Below are positions 7,366-16,226 of a DNA stretch of 16,226 nt, piece by piece. A model generated the notes under the pieces. The model saw only the letters and a program-made list of their open reading frames with translations, was not told the DNA's origin and searched no databases. The stretch covers positions 1-16,226 of the forward strand of contig JAEUJR010001036.1 in NCBI GenBank assembly GCA_016793585.1, read 5' to 3'. This stretch comes from Archangium sp. GTDB taxonomy: Bacteria > Myxococcota > Myxococcia > Myxococcales > Myxococcaceae. Numbering within the stretch: the stretch's first letter is position 1; each line of letters begins with the position of its first letter. The position numbers and the translations under genes are program-made.

Positions 7366-7373
<8 letters not shown>
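6228..7373 (+). CDS. REC-histidine kinase (response regulator receiver fused to kinase)
   Basis: A 381-residue cytoplasmic signalling protein without membrane segments. Residues 7-123 form a receiver domain: acidic pair D12/D13, phosphoacceptor D56 in CDVMMPDLDG, T86 and K108 in FLSKPV. A short coiled coil (about 130-153) leads to a HisKA-type dimerisation domain with H168 in AAGISHELKN. The HATPase_c domain has the N-box around N277/N281 (LLNLIGNATDAI), G1 DNGPGIP and G2 GKGTGLGLS. It should autophosphorylate His168 and be controlled by, or exchange phosphate with, its own receiver. GTG 6228 is chosen because it begins just before the receiver and has GGGGAG 12 bases upstream; no ATG fits. 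The stop overlaps the next kinase gene by 8 bases. Confidence 0.9.
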
Positions 7374-8880
<1,507 letters not shown>

Positions 8881-10185
8881 TCAGCCGAGCCGCTCGAGCA
8901 CGAGCGGGCGGCGCGCAGGCGCGGTCGGCCCGATGCGATAGGCCGCACGAACGCGCTCGGTGACCTCGGCCATTCGGCCCTCGTCGTTGACGTGCGCGGT
9001 CACCAGCGTGGCGCCGGCCGAGACCGCGTCACCCAGCTTCTTCTCGAGCACGAAGCCAACGCTGGGGTCGATGACGTCGGTCGTCTTCTCGCGGCCCGCG
9101 CCCAGCGTCATGGCCGCCAACCCGATGGACTCGCTGTCGATGCCAGTCACGAAGCCCGCGCTGGTGGCGGTGATGGCGATGGTCGTTCGCGACCTGGGCA
9201 GGCGAGACAGATCGGCGATGGCCGCCGGGTCTCCGCCCTGGGCGGCGACGATCTCGTGCAGCTTCTGCTCGGCGGCCCCGTTGCGAATCACCTGCTCGAG
9301 CTTCGCGCGCGCCTCGTCGATCGACCCCGCCTTCCTGCCGAGCACCAGCATCTCGGCGGTCAGCGCCAGGGTCAGCTCGGTGTAGTCGGCCGGCGCCTCG
9401 CCACGCAGCATCTCGACCGCCTCTTTGACCTCGAGCGCGTTGCCGACGGTGCGGCCCAGCGGCTGATCCATGTCGGTGAGCAGCGCGACGACGTTCTTCC
9501 CCATCTCGGTGCCGATGCCGATCATCGTCTGCGCGAGCGTGCGCGCGTTCTCGAGGGTCTTCATGAAGGCGCCCGACCCGACCTTGACGTCGAGCACCAG
9601 CGCGTCGATGCCTTCGGCCATCTTCTTCGACATGATCGACGAGGCGATGAGGGGAATGCAGTCGACCGTCGCGGTCACGTCGCGCAGCGCGTAGAGCTTC
9701 TTGTCGGCGGGCGCGAGCGTGGCGGTCTGACCGATGAGACAGGCGCCGACCGTCTTCACGAGGCGGCGGTAGTCGGCGATCGAGAGGTCGACCCGAAAGC
9801 CGGGAATCGACTCGAGCTTGTCGAGCGTGCCGCCCGTGTGCCCCAGCCCTCGACCCGAGATCATCGGCACAGGCACACCACACGCGGCCGCCAGGGGAGC
9901 GAGGCTCAGCGACACCTTGTCACCAACGCCGCCGGTCGAGTGTTTGTCGACCTTCACGCCCGCGGTCTCCGAGAGATCGAGCACCTCTCCGCTCTCGAGC
10001 ATGGCGCGCGTCCACGCAGCGAGCTCTGGTGGCGTCAGCCCGCGGAAGAAGATGGCCATCGTCATCGCCGACATCTGGTAGTCGGTCACGTCGCCCTTCA
10101 CGTAGCCGTCGATGAACCCGCGAATCACCTCGGCCGAGAGGAGCTTGCCGTCACGCTTCGTCTTGATGACTTCGTAGGGACGCAT
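8881..10185 (-). CDS. deoA: Thymidine / pyrimidine-nucleoside phosphorylase
   Basis: A 434-residue nucleoside phosphorylase of the DeoA/Pdp family that cleaves thymidine, and possibly uridine, with phosphate to base and (deoxy)ribose 1-phosphate in pyrimidine salvage. The family signature SGRGLGHTGGTLDKLESI lies at 110-127 and the phosphate-binding KHSTGGVGDK at 81-90. Substrate-contacting residues expected from DeoA are present: R168 (LRDVTATVD), S183 and K187 (ASSIMSKK). ATG 10185 (MRPYEVIKTKRDG) matches the usual N-terminus and length; the GTG at 10221 only adds an atypical extension. No Shine-Dalgarno precedes the ATG, so initiation may be leaderless. DeoA and Pdp cannot be separated by eye, so the symbol is by family. 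It stands alone: no other deo genes are adjacent. Confidence 0.93.
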   Translation of the reverse strand: MRPYEVIKTKRDGKLLSAEVIRGFIDGYVKGDVTDYQMSAMTMAIFFRGLTPPELAAWTRAMLESGEVLDLSETAGVKVDKHSTGGVGDKVSLSLAPLAAACGVPVPMISGRGLGHTGGTLDKLESIPGFRVDLSIADYRRLVKTVGACLIGQTATLAPADKKLYALRDVTATVDCIPLIASSIMSKKMAEGIDALVLDVKVGSGAFMKTLENARTLAQTMIGIGTEMGKNVVALLTDMDQPLGRTVGNALEVKEAVEMLRGEAPADYTELTLALTAEMLVLGRKAGSIDEARAKLEQVIRNGAAEQKLHEIVAAQGGDPAAIADLSRLPRSRTTIAITATSAGFVTGIDSESIGLAAMTLGAGREKTTDVIDPSVGFVLEKKLGDAVSAGATLVTAHVNDEGRMAEVTERVRAAYRIGPTAPARRPLVLERLG

Positions 10186-10276
10186 GGGGTCAAGGTATGC
10201 CCGCCCAGCGATTGCGGCCACTTTGCGGCGCTGGTCGTTTGCACTTCACCGGCCCTTCGGGGGTCGTGCGATCGCC

Positions 10277-13200
10277 ATGATCCGCTCGATCGCTGCCTTG
10301 TGTGCCGTTCTTCCGTCGCTCGCGCTTGCCCAGCTGAACTTTCCCGGAGGCAACGTGCCCGGCGGGACGATCTGGGGCGTGCCAGGCGTCAGTCAGACCG
10401 TCACCCTCGCCGGTGACGTCACGATTCCTGCTGGCACCACGCTCACGGTGCTGCCGGGCACGGTGATCACCGCGGCTGCGACCGACAACATCATGCGCTC
10501 CGGGGGCACCACGCGCGTCGACATCTTCGTCGAGGGGTCGCTCGTCGTGCAGGAGAACGCGGGAGAGACGGTCACCTTCACCGGCCCCTCGACCGGCACC
10601 GGAACCTGGGGCGGTCTCATCGCCTCGGCAGGTTCCACCGTGAACGCAGGGTCGGCGAGCTTTCAGCGCATGGCGAGCGGCATTCGCGTCACGGCCGGCG
10701 CGGCGGGCACCACGACGGTCACCCTCAACAACGTGTCGATCACCAACAGCGCGGCGGGTCTGTCGTTCGCGGGCTCGGCCGGCACGACCGTGTACACGCT
10801 CTCGAACGTCACCATCGCGGGGGCCAGCTCGGCGGCCATCACGCATGCCTACGGCACCACCAGCATCAGCCGCTCGGTCTTCCGCGACACGAGCGGCTAC
10901 GGCATCTCGATGTCGGGCGGCGCCGTCACGATCGATCGCTCCACCATCTCGTTCAACTCGGGCTACGGCGTGTACGGCGAGTGCAACAGCTCGGGCTCCA
11001 TCGCCATCACCAACTCCATCGTCTCGCACAACGGCTCGCCGGGCCTCGGTCGCTCGGGCTGTTCCTTCGTCGCCTCGGTCAGCAGCTCCAACAACCTCGT
11101 CTGGGGCAACTCGAGCACCTGGTCTTCGACGACACCCACCACCGACGCGAACCTGAGCTCGAACAACTTCGCCGGCGTCTCGCAGGGGGTCGGCACGCTG
11201 CTGGCCAACCCCCTCTTCCTCAACGTCGCGACGCGCGACCTGCGCATCACCAGCCGCAGCCCCGCCCGTCGCCCGTCGGGCATCGACCTTGGAGCGTTCG
11301 TCTACGCCGGTGACGCCACCCCGCTGGCGGGCCTCCAGGGCTACCTGCACACCAACCAGACGCTCTCGGGCGCCATCTCGGTCACGGGCGATCTCACCAT
11401 TCCCGCTGGCGTCACCGTGCTCGTCGACCCGGGCACGACCTTCACCTTCGCCAACACCGACGTGATGGGCAGCGGCAACAACGCCGTGCGCGCAGAGCTC
11501 GTGGTGCTCGGCACGTTGCAGGCCGTTGGAACCGCCGTCAGCTCGATCGTGTTCACGACGGCCACCGCGTCTGACCGGTGGTACGGCCTGCGCGTCACGC
11601 CTGGCGCTTCGGCGTCGATCGCCCAGGCCCGCTTCGACAAGCTGCTCAACGGCATCGAGGTGAGCGCGAGCACGGGAAGCCCGACCTCGTTCACGTTCTC
11701 GAACTCCGCCGTCACCGGGCCCGGCTGTCTGTCGTTCACCGGCTCATCGGGAACGTCGACCTCGACGCTCAGCGGCGTGACGCTCTCGGGCTGCACCTCG
11801 GCGGCCATCTCGCACGCGTATGGAACGACCTCGATCACGGGCTCGGTGCTCCGAGACACGACCGGCTACGGCGTCTCGATGTCGGGCGGCGCTGTCACGA
11901 TCGATCGCTCCACCATCGCGTTCAACTCGGGCTACGGCGTGTACGGCGAGTGCAACAGCTCGGGCTCCATCGCCGTCACCAACTCCATCGTCTCGCACAA
12001 CGGCTCGCCGGGCCTCGGTCGCTCGGGCTGTTCCTTCGTCGCCTCGGTCAGCAGCTCCAACAACCTCGTCTGGGGCAACTCGAGCACCTGGTCTTCGACG
12101 ACGCCCACCACCGACGCGAACCTCAGCTCGAACAACTTCGCCGGCGTCTCACAGGGAGCCGGCACGCTGCTGGCCAACCCCCTCTTCCTCAACGCCACCA
12201 CGCGCGACCTGCGCATTACGACCCGCAGCCCCGCCCGTCGCCCGTCGGGCATCGACATCGGCGCCTTCTCGTACGCGGGTGACGCCACGCCGCTGGCGGG
12301 CCTGCAGGGCTACCTGCACACCAACCAGACGCTCTCGGGCGCCGTCTCGATCACCGGCGATCTCACCATTCCCGCTGGCGTCACCGTGCTCGTCGACCCC
12401 GGCACGACCTTCACCTTCGCCAACACTGACGTGATGGGCAGCGGCAACAACGCCGTGCGCGCAGAGCTCGTGGTGGCAGGAACCCTTCAGGCGATCGGCA
12501 CCGCGCCCAGCCCGATCGTCTTCACCGCGGGCGGCACCGATCGCTGGTACGGCGTGCGCGTCACCCCGGGCGGAGCCGTGTCGCTGGCCCAGGCGCGCTT
12601 CGACAAGCTGCTCAACGGCATCGAGGTGAACGCGAGCAGCGGCAACACCACGAGCTTCACGCTCTCGAACTCGTCGGTGGCCGGTCCGGGCTGCCTCTCG
12701 TTCACTGGCTCTGCAGGCACCTCGACCTCGACGCTGAGCGGCGTCACGCTCTCGGGGTGCACCTCGGCGGCCGTCTCGCACGCGTATGGAACGACGACCA
12801 TCACCGGCTCGGTGCTGCGAGACACCACGGGCTACGGCATCTCGATGTCGGGCGGCTCGGTGAGCGTCGACCGCTCCACCATCTCGTTCAACTCGGGCTA
12901 CGGCGTGTACGGCGAGTGCAACAGCTCGGGCTCCATCGCCGTCACCAACTCCATCGTCTCGCACAACGGCTCGCCGGGTCTCGGGCGGTCGGGGTGCTCC
13001 TTCGTCGCCTCGGTCAGCAGCGCGTACAACAACGTCTGGGGCAACAGCTCGACGGGCCTGCAGATGCCGCCGACCGGCGCCGATGTCGCGTCGAACAACT
13101 TCGCCGGCGTCTCGCAGGGCACGGGCTCGCAGTCGGCGAACCCGCTCTTCACCGCGCAGACCGCCACACCGCGTGATCTGACGCTCACCTCGACCTCGCC

Positions 13201-15520
13201 CAGCATCGGCGCCGGCCGTGTCGGAGCCGTCGCAGGTGGCGCGCCGATCGATCAGGGCGCGTTCCCCTTCACGGTGGGGCCGATCATGACGGTCGTGATC
13301 TTCCCCACGAGCCCGTCGATCACCGCGGGCGCGACCCGAGCGTTCGCCGCGCAGGCCCTCGACGCGAACAACAACCCCGTGCCCACCACCTTCACGTGGA
13401 GCGCCGTGCCCACTGCCGGCACCATCACCGCCGCGGGGCTGCTCACGGCGAGCTGCACGCCGGGCGCGATCACGAACGGCGTGTCGGCCACCGCACCCAA
13501 CGGCGTGGTCGGCCGCACCAACGTCACCATCACGCTCGGCACGCCGAACAACGTCGCCATCACACCGTCGTCGCCGACCGTGCCCAGCCAGGGAACGCAG
13601 CAGTTCGCCGCGGCGGTGCGCGACAGCTGCAACAACGCGCTGCCCGGCGCGACGATCACCTGGAGCGCGGCCCCGCAGGCGGGCTCCATCACCGGCACCG
13701 GGCTCTTCACCGCCGGCTGCACGCGCGGGACGTACATGAACGCGATCACGGCCACCGCGGGCGCCATCTCGGGCACGATTCCCGTCACGGTTGGCCCCGG
13801 CGAGGTCGCGGCCGTCAGCATCAGCCCGGCGACCCCCACGGTCACCGCTGGCATGACGCAGCTCTTCGCCGCGACCGCGGCCGACGGGTGTGGCAACACG
13901 GTCATGGGCGCGCCGATCACCTGGTCGACGACCGCACCTGGCTCGACGATCGCCAGCACGGGCATCTTCACCGCCGGCCAGTCGAACGGCACCTTCCCCA
14001 ACAGCGTCACGGCGGCAACTCCGGGCGGCGCGACCACGATCAGCTCGAGCACGGGCGTCACCATCACGGGAGGCTCGGGAGGTGCGGTGGCGACGATCAC
14101 CATCTCGCCGACGTCGACCTCCATCGGCCCGGGCGCTACGCAGCAGTTCACGGCCACCGCGCTCAACGCCATGGGCCAGGCGGTCGTGGGTGCACCCATC
14201 ACGTGGAGCGTGGTGAACGGTGGCGGCACCATCTCGGCGAGCGGCCTCTTCACGGCTGGCAACACGGCTGGAGCGTTTGCGAACACGGTTCGCGCGGCTT
14301 CGGGCAGCGCCTCGGCGACGGTCTCGGTCACGGTCAACGCAGGCCCGGTCGCCACCGTGAGCGTCACGCCGACGATGGCCACCCTCGCGCCCGGAGGCAT
14401 GACGACGTTCACGGCGCAGGCGCGCGACGCCTTCAACAACGCGGTGCCCTCGACCTTCACGTGGACGGCGAGCGCGGCCGCCGGCACGGTCACCCAGGGC
14501 GGCGCCTTCACGGCGAGCTCGACGGTGGGCACCTACGCTGCGGCCGTGACGGCCACCGTTGGCGCGGTCTCTGGCAGCGCCTCGATCACGATTCAGGCCG
14601 GCGCGCTCGCCAGCCTCACCATCACGCCGCCGCTCGCGATGATTCAGGCTGGTGGCACGGCTGGCTTCTCGGTCGTCGGGCGCGACTCGATGGGCTCGGT
14701 CGTCTCGGTCACCCCGACGTGGAGCGTGGTGAGCGGCGGCGGCACCATCAACGCCTCGGGCATCTTCCAGGCCGGCACGGCCGCTGGCACGTTCGCCAAC
14801 ACGGTACGGGCCGAAGCGAACGGGCTCACGGCCTTCGCCAGCGTGCAGGTCAGCCCTGGCCCGGTCCTCACCGTGAGCGTTGCTCCCGGCACCGCGACCG
14901 TCACCTCTGGCGGCACGCAACAGTTCACCGCACAGGCCCGTGACGCGTTCAACAACGCCGTGCCCGTCGGCTTCACGTGGACTGCACAGCCCGCCGCGGG
15001 AACCATCAACGCTGGCGGCCTCTTCACGGCGAGCACGACGGCGGGAGCCTTCCCCAACGCGGTGACCGCGACCGCCGGGGGCGTGAACGGCTTTGCGAGC
15101 GTGACGGTGACGGGCGGCGCTGGTGGCGGCTCGGCTGGCGGGGGCTCTGCCGGTGGCTCGGCTGCAGGAGGCTCGGCTGCAGGAGGCTCGGCTGCAGGAG
15201 GCTCGGCTGGCGGTGGCTCTTCGGCCGGTGGAGCGGCTGGTGGCTCGACCGCTGGTGGCGCTGCGGCTGGCGGCGACGCGGGCGGCTCGGCCGGTGGAGA
15301 GGCCGGTGGCGGAGTCGCGGGTGGAGGCTCGGCGGGCGGCACCTCGTCGTTCGGAGGTGGAGGGCCCCTGCTGGGCGGCGGCTCGGCGGCGGGGGGAACG
15401 GCTGGCGGTGGGGCGACGGCACCAGGCTCGGGCTGCGGGTGCTCGACCGGCAACGCCTTCGCGCCGTTCGCGATGCTGGGCCTTCTGCTCGTGGCCCGTC
15501 GTCGCCGCGCGAGCCACTGA
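10277..15520 (+). CDS. Giant secreted beta-helix/Ig-like repeat protein with MYXO-CTERM anchor
   Basis: A 1747-residue exported protein. Signal peptide 1-18 (IRSIAALCAVLPSLALA, then Gln) fixes ATG 10277, although GGGGG lies a rather long 13 bases upstream. Residues 33-1000 are three tandem 322-323 residue modules of short Gly/Ser/Thr/Asn-rich beta strands, typical of right-handed parallel beta-helices (ISFNSGYGVYGE, IVSHNGSPGLG); copies 2 and 3 match throughout, copy 1 mainly in its second half. Residues 1001-1614 are seven Ig-like domains of about 86-94 residues (VTP...GGTQQFTAQARD...TWTA...GLFTA). Residues 1615-1719 are a GGSA-type linker. Residues 1720-1747 (CGCS, hydrophobic helix, RRRR) are a canonical MYXO-CTERM tail. 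An adhesin or matrix role is inferred from architecture; no catalytic motif was recognised. The gene diverges from deoA across 91 bases that show nothing further. Confidence 0.9.
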   Translation: MIRSIAALCAVLPSLALAQLNFPGGNVPGGTIWGVPGVSQTVTLAGDVTIPAGTTLTVLPGTVITAAATDNIMRSGGTTRVDIFVEGSLVVQENAGETVTFTGPSTGTGTWGGLIASAGSTVNAGSASFQRMASGIRVTAGAAGTTTVTLNNVSITNSAAGLSFAGSAGTTVYTLSNVTIAGASSAAITHAYGTTSISRSVFRDTSGYGISMSGGAVTIDRSTISFNSGYGVYGECNSSGSIAITNSIVSHNGSPGLGRSGCSFVASVSSSNNLVWGNSSTWSSTTPTTDANLSSNNFAGVSQGVGTLLANPLFLNVATRDLRITSRSPARRPSGIDLGAFVYAGDATPLAGLQGYLHTNQTLSGAISVTGDLTIPAGVTVLVDPGTTFTFANTDVMGSGNNAVRAELVVLGTLQAVGTAVSSIVFTTATASDRWYGLRVTPGASASIAQARFDKLLNGIEVSASTGSPTSFTFSNSAVTGPGCLSFTGSSGTSTSTLSGVTLSGCTSAAISHAYGTTSITGSVLRDTTGYGVSMSGGAVTIDRSTIAFNSGYGVYGECNSSGSIAVTNSIVSHNGSPGLGRSGCSFVASVSSSNNLVWGNSSTWSSTTPTTDANLSSNNFAGVSQGAGTLLANPLFLNATTRDLRITTRSPARRPSGIDIGAFSYAGDATPLAGLQGYLHTNQTLSGAVSITGDLTIPAGVTVLVDPGTTFTFANTDVMGSGNNAVRAELVVAGTLQAIGTAPSPIVFTAGGTDRWYGVRVTPGGAVSLAQARFDKLLNGIEVNASSGNTTSFTLSNSSVAGPGCLSFTGSAGTSTSTLSGVTLSGCTSAAVSHAYGTTTITGSVLRDTTGYGISMSGGSVSVDRSTISFNSGYGVYGECNSSGSIAVTNSIVSHNGSPGLGRSGCSFVASVSSAYNNVWGNSSTGLQMPPTGADVASNNFAGVSQGTGSQSANPLFTAQTATPRDLTLTSTSPSIGAGRVGAVAGGAPIDQGAFPFTVGPIMTVVIFPTSPSITAGATRAFAAQALDANNNPVPTTFTWSAVPTAGTITAAGLLTASCTPGAITNGVSATAPNGVVGRTNVTITLGTPNNVAITPSSPTVPSQGTQQFAAAVRDSCNNALPGATITWSAAPQAGSITGTGLFTAGCTRGTYMNAITATAGAISGTIPVTVGPGEVAAVSISPATPTVTAGMTQLFAATAADGCGNTVMGAPITWSTTAPGSTIASTGIFTAGQSNGTFPNSVTAATPGGATTISSSTGVTITGGSGGAVATITISPTSTSIGPGATQQFTATALNAMGQAVVGAPITWSVVNGGGTISASGLFTAGNTAGAFANTVRAASGSASATVSVTVNAGPVATVSVTPTMATLAPGGMTTFTAQARDAFNNAVPSTFTWTASAAAGTVTQGGAFTASSTVGTYAAAVTATVGAVSGSASITIQAGALASLTITPPLAMIQAGGTAGFSVVGRDSMGSVVSVTPTWSVVSGGGTINASGIFQAGTAAGTFANTVRAEANGLTAFASVQVSPGPVLTVSVAPGTATVTSGGTQQFTAQARDAFNNAVPVGFTWTAQPAAGTINAGGLFTASTTAGAFPNAVTATAGGVNGFASVTVTGGAGGGSAGGGSAGGSAAGGSAAGGSAAGGSAGGGSSAGGAAGGSTAGGAAAGGDAGGSAGGEAGGGVAGGGSAGGTSSFGGGGPLLGGGSAAGGTAGGGATAPGSGCGCSTGNAFAPFAMLGLLLVARRRRASH
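10373..13276 (+). repeat. Three tandem ~969-bp coding repeats (beta-helix modules)
   Basis: Copies begin at 10373, 11342 and 12311 (two periods of 969 bases); the third is one codon shorter and ends at 13276. Copy 1 differs in its first part from copies 2 and 3. Within the second half copies 1 and 2 are nearly identical at the DNA level, including 127 bases without a mismatch (11007-11133 against 11976-12102). Copies 2 and 3 are also very similar around 11342-11510 and 12311-12479. Each copy keeps the Cys in GYGVYGECNSS and in RSGCSFVAS, and copies 2 and 3 add PGCLSF and LSGCTSA, suggesting disulfides. Confidence 0.92.
13277..15118 (+). repeat. Seven tandem Ig-like domain repeats
   Basis: Units start at about 13277, 13541, 13802, 14084, 14345, 14603 and 14861, with lengths of 258-282 bases. 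Each contains a V-x-I/V-x-P start, a G-T/M-x-x-F strand, an ITW or FTW strand, a GxITxxGLFTA turn and a closing VTV strand. Domains 2 and 3 carry paired or single Cys near the DSCNN/DGCGN loop. These copies are diverged, unlike the upstream modules. Confidence 0.85.
15119..15433 (+). repeat. Gly/Ser/Ala linker with 15-bp tandem repeat
   Basis: About 105 codons, mainly GGSA and GGA repeats, form a flexible spacer between the Ig-like domains and the sorting tail. Inside it, GGCTCGGCTGCAGGA occurs three times exactly end to end (15155-15199), followed by a partial copy. Confidence 0.88.
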
Positions 15521-15540
15521 GCCGGGCGGGCTCGACGCTG

Positions 15541-15588
15541 GTAGCAACTCTGCTAAGTAGCAACCTTGCTACCTAGCACCTCTGCTAC
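15541..15588. promoter_or_regulatory. Array of three contiguous 16-bp palindromes (candidate operator)
   Basis: Units at 15541-15556 (GTAGCAACTCTGCTAA), 15557-15572 (GTAGCAACCTTGCTAC) and 15573-15588 (CTAGCACCTCTGCTAC) follow one another without a spare base. Each has invariant TAGCA and TGCTA arms around four bases; the central unit is a perfect six-base palindrome. Sixteen bases is about one and a half helical turns. The array fills most of the gap between the giant gene's stop and the ATPase start, ending 12 bases before the ATG. It is much less GC-rich than its surroundings. A multi-dimer operator for the ATPase gene is the favoured reading. Confidence 0.7.
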
Positions 15589-15591
15589 CCC

Positions 15592-15595
15592 GGAG
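15592..15595 (+). promoter_or_regulatory. Shine-Dalgarno of the ATPase gene
   Basis: GGAG ends five bases before the ATG at 15601. It is among the clearest ribosome sites in the window and fixes that start. It lies three bases beyond the last palindromic unit, so a protein bound to the array or a hairpin in it could affect initiation. Confidence 0.6.
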
Positions 15596-15600
15596 CGCCC

Positions 15601-16226
15601 ATGTTCGCGACCAGCACCCCGGCCACCGCCGAAGGCTTCTTCGATCGCACCACCGAACTGGCCCGCATCGACGACGCGCTGACGAAGCTGACGCGCGGCG
15701 CCCCGAAGTGGCTCTGCCTCGTGGGCCCCCGCAAGGTCGGCAAGACCAGCCTGTTGCGCGAGGTCGAGCGGCGCTCGAGGCGCCGTGGCACCCCGCAGCC
15801 ATCGTTCGTCGTCGTCGACGTGCTCGAGACGATGCCCGCCTCGACCGAGGTCGTGCGCGCCGTGGCCATTCAGGCGGTCGACGCCCTGCTCTCGAATGAC
15901 GCGGGGCAGGCACTCGGGCCTCTGGCGACGATGCCCGAGGCCTGGCGCGCAGGGCTCATCGCGAGCCCCCGCTTCGTCACCCTGCCCGCTCCGCTTCGAG
16001 CGCTGCTGCTCGAGCTGCCAGCCATGGCCGACGATCAACGCTCGCTCGCGGCGATGCTCTCGGTGCCCGAGCAACTGGCCGAGGCCCTCTCGACGTGGGT
16101 GGTGGTCGCCATCGACGAGTTCCAGGAGCTGGCCACCATGTCGCGCGGCGGGCCCGATCTCATGGCCCTGCTTCGCAGCACCTGGCAACGCCATCGTCGC
16201 ACCGCCTACGTCGTCTCGGGTTCGGC
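15601..16226 (+). CDS. AAA/STAND-type ATPase, N-terminal part (runs off the window)
   Basis: An open frame of 208 complete codons continues past the right edge. The Walker A motif is GPRKVGKTS (42-50). Walker B is VVVAIDEFQEL (167-177) with acidic D172/E173, and VVSGS at 204-208 matches the sensor-1 strand. FFDRTTELARI (13-23) before the P-loop is the lead-in typical of archaeal-type ATPases (PF01637-like) and related STAND NTPases. Such proteins often carry a C-terminal winged helix or effector domain, which would lie outside the window. ATG 15601 is supported by GGAG five bases upstream. The target is unknown; the palindrome array directly upstream suggests tight control, perhaps autoregulation. 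Confidence 0.88.
   Translation, partial: MFATSTPATAEGFFDRTTELARIDDALTKLTRGAPKWLCLVGPRKVGKTSLLREVERRSRRRGTPQPSFVVVDVLETMPASTEVVRAVAIQAVDALLSNDAGQALGPLATMPEAWRAGLIASPRFVTLPAPLRALLLELPAMADDQRSLAAMLSVPEQLAEALSTWVVVAIDEFQELATMSRGGPDLMALLRSTWQRHRRTAYVVSGS

Noticed and set aside
15155..15199. Short direct repeats considered as a CRISPR-like array
   Set aside because: The 15-base copies are contiguous without spacers, in frame, and lie inside a coding linker.
14644..15453. Minus-strand frame rich in PPAEPP repeats
   Set aside because: This is simply the complement of the Gly/Ser/Ala linker and Ig-like repeats; the proline repeats arise from GGC/GCC codons read backwards.
12149..15547. A 1132-codon open frame on the minus strand, opposite the giant protein
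   Set aside because: It is a shadow of the high-GC repeat gene: low-complexity Arg/Ala/Gly-rich translation, no recognisable domain, and the opposite strand has a signal peptide, domains and sorting tail.
15541..15588. Palindrome array considered as an intrinsic terminator of the giant gene
   Set aside because: Stems are only five to six bases with A/T mixed and no T-run follows on either strand; tandem phasing fits binding sites better.

Overview
The window is a gene-dense, GC-rich stretch (third codon positions mostly G or C) that fits a member of the Myxococcota. The best pointers are two proteins ending in MYXO-CTERM-type sorting tails (short Cys motif, hydrophobic helix, Arg-rich end), a secreted trypsin-like protease with Cys-rich repeats, hybrid histidine kinases and an FHA-like protein. 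This assignment is inferred from family content; no rRNA, tRNA, CRISPR array or insertion sequence was seen. No gene-free stretch longer than about 150 bases exists.

Layout. At 1-1734 (+) the 3' end of an unrecognised gene overlaps, by a GTGA junction, a trypsin-like lipoprotein protease. A minus-strand group of four genes follows (5487 down to 1694): a PruA-type P5C/glutamate-semialdehyde dehydrogenase, a Fur-family regulator, a DmeF-like cation exporter whose ATG overlaps the regulator stop (ATGA), and a PAP2-family membrane phosphatase. The last has no ordinary start codon where homology suggests its N-terminus lies, and its 3' end overlaps the protease gene by 41 bp. At 5638-8880 (+) are an FHA-like protein, a REC-histidine kinase and a PAS-histidine kinase-REC hybrid; the two kinase genes overlap by 8 bp and probably form a signalling unit. 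A minus-strand thymidine/pyrimidine-nucleoside phosphorylase (10185-8881) abuts the last kinase with no intergenic base.

At 10277-15520 (+) is one very large secreted protein of 1747 residues: signal peptide, three tandem copies of a 322-323 residue beta-helix-like module, seven Ig-like domains, a Gly/Ser/Ala linker and a MYXO-CTERM tail. The module copies are nearly identical over long DNA stretches, which points to recent duplication or gene conversion. The window ends inside an AAA/STAND-type ATPase gene (15601 onward). Directly upstream of it lie three exactly contiguous 16-bp palindromic units (15541-15588), the most striking unexplained structure in the window and a good candidate for a multi-site operator.

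How the genes work together. The Fur-like regulator and DmeF-like exporter look like a metal-resistance module, with a dyad overlapping the regulator's translation start. The FHA/REC-HK/HK-REC genes look like a cytoplasmic phosphorelay with no visible dedicated output gene. The protease and the giant protein are both exported proteins predicted to be handled by the MYXO-CTERM sorting system.
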